DNA of 64,000 nt from Aquanectria penicillioides. Its lineage: Eukaryota; Ascomycota; Sordariomycetes; Hypocreales; Nectriaceae. The notes beneath the pieces are model-generated. The model had not been told where the DNA came from. It worked only from the letters and a program-made list of their open reading frames with translations, and did no database searches. The DNA lies in the NCBI GenBank assembly GCA_003415625.1, contig PYIU01000002.1, positions 2,914,001-2,978,000 on the forward strand, read 5' to 3'. Position numbers and translations under genes: made by a program. Shown here one piece after another: positions 63,589 through 64,000 of the stretch (the first letter of the stretch is position 1; every line of letters starts with the position of its first letter).

Positions 63589-64000
63589 GATAACATTTCC
63601 TACAAAGAATAGAAAGAGGCCCAAGTGGACTAACTGGCATGGTTGGCTATTTTGTAAAAGAACGGGGTGGGCGATGGTTCGGGGCAGGCATATATCAACA
63701 TCGGCGCGGCATAGGACTGGTTATAAAGGGATACCATTGTACATATCTGCATGATGAGTGGGTTGGCAATGAGTAGCAAGGTTTCAACACAACATACCAA
63801 ACAAGCAGGCAGGAATAGAAACAAAGAATGGTCTTGTCGAGAAAACTCGACTCGTTTTGGATTCACATGAATTATCTGTACAGATGTGGCATCATCAACA
63901 CACCCTTAGTAAATGAGGCTACCCAAAAATCTACTTCCTTGAACGCCATGACCCGTACCTCCCTTGGTAGATGTTTCAATTCCCCCTTCCTCTCGGTCAA
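63589..64000. other. 3' flank of the OSH gene to window end
   Basis: About 410 bp; should hold the OSH 3' UTR. No supportable ORF or RNA gene seen before the window ends. Confidence 0.4.

Overview
The window is nuclear DNA of a filamentous ascomycete. Genes are sparse and cut by short spliceosomal introns (about 48-235 bp, one of 470 bp) with GT(A/G)AGT-like donors, CTAAC/CTGAC branch sites and (C/T)AG acceptors. The gene content (LSD1 with a C-terminal HMG box, an Msn2/Seb1-type zinc-finger regulator, a CRH-type GPI glucanase, a DUF202 membrane protein) points to Sordariomycetes, probably Hypocreales; the order-level call is inference. No operons, CRISPR arrays, rRNA or convincing tRNA genes were seen.

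Layout. 0-9 kb: 3' end of an LSD1-like histone demethylase (+), ATP synthase gamma subunit ATP3 (-), DNA topoisomerase I (+), GH16/CRH cell-wall transglycosidase (-). 9-21.4 kb: about 12.5 kb with no supportable gene, ending at the start of an Msn2/Seb1-like C2H2 regulator (21.5-23.3 kb, +). 25.3-29.0 kb: a DPH6-like diphthamide ligase in many reading-frame pieces (+), convergent with an aldo-keto reductase (-). 30-38 kb: a doubtful small ORF (-), a DUF202 membrane protein (+), an IGHMBP2/Hcs1-type helicase (+), dihydroorotase (-). 38.0-42.25 kb: gene-free. 42.25-50.5 kb: an unknown coiled-coil protein (+), mitochondrial intermediate peptidase OCT1 (-) head to head with a MICOS MIC26/27 (ApoO) gene (+), and dihydrouridine synthase DUS2 (-). 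54.2-57.65 kb: a large uncharacterised protein (+). 61.6-63.6 kb: an oxysterol-binding protein (+).

Most genes are housekeeping: mitochondrial (ATP3, OCT1, MIC26/27), DNA/chromatin (LSD1, TOP1, helicase), translation or tRNA modification (DPH6, DUS2), pyrimidine synthesis (dihydroorotase), lipid transfer (OSH) and cell wall (CRH). They do not form one pathway, and I saw no biosynthetic cluster or evident new system. The strongest unexplained pattern is about twenty single-base reading-frame breaks inside otherwise conserved genes. Nearly all are consistent with one missing base, and nine fall in the DPH6-like gene. Base-calling error is the simplest explanation, but a recent DPH6 pseudogene is possible. 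Other points worth a look are the 12.5 kb gene-free stretch upstream of the stress regulator, two GC-AG introns, a stop-free 66-bp intron, and a start-codon ambiguity in the Msn2-like gene.
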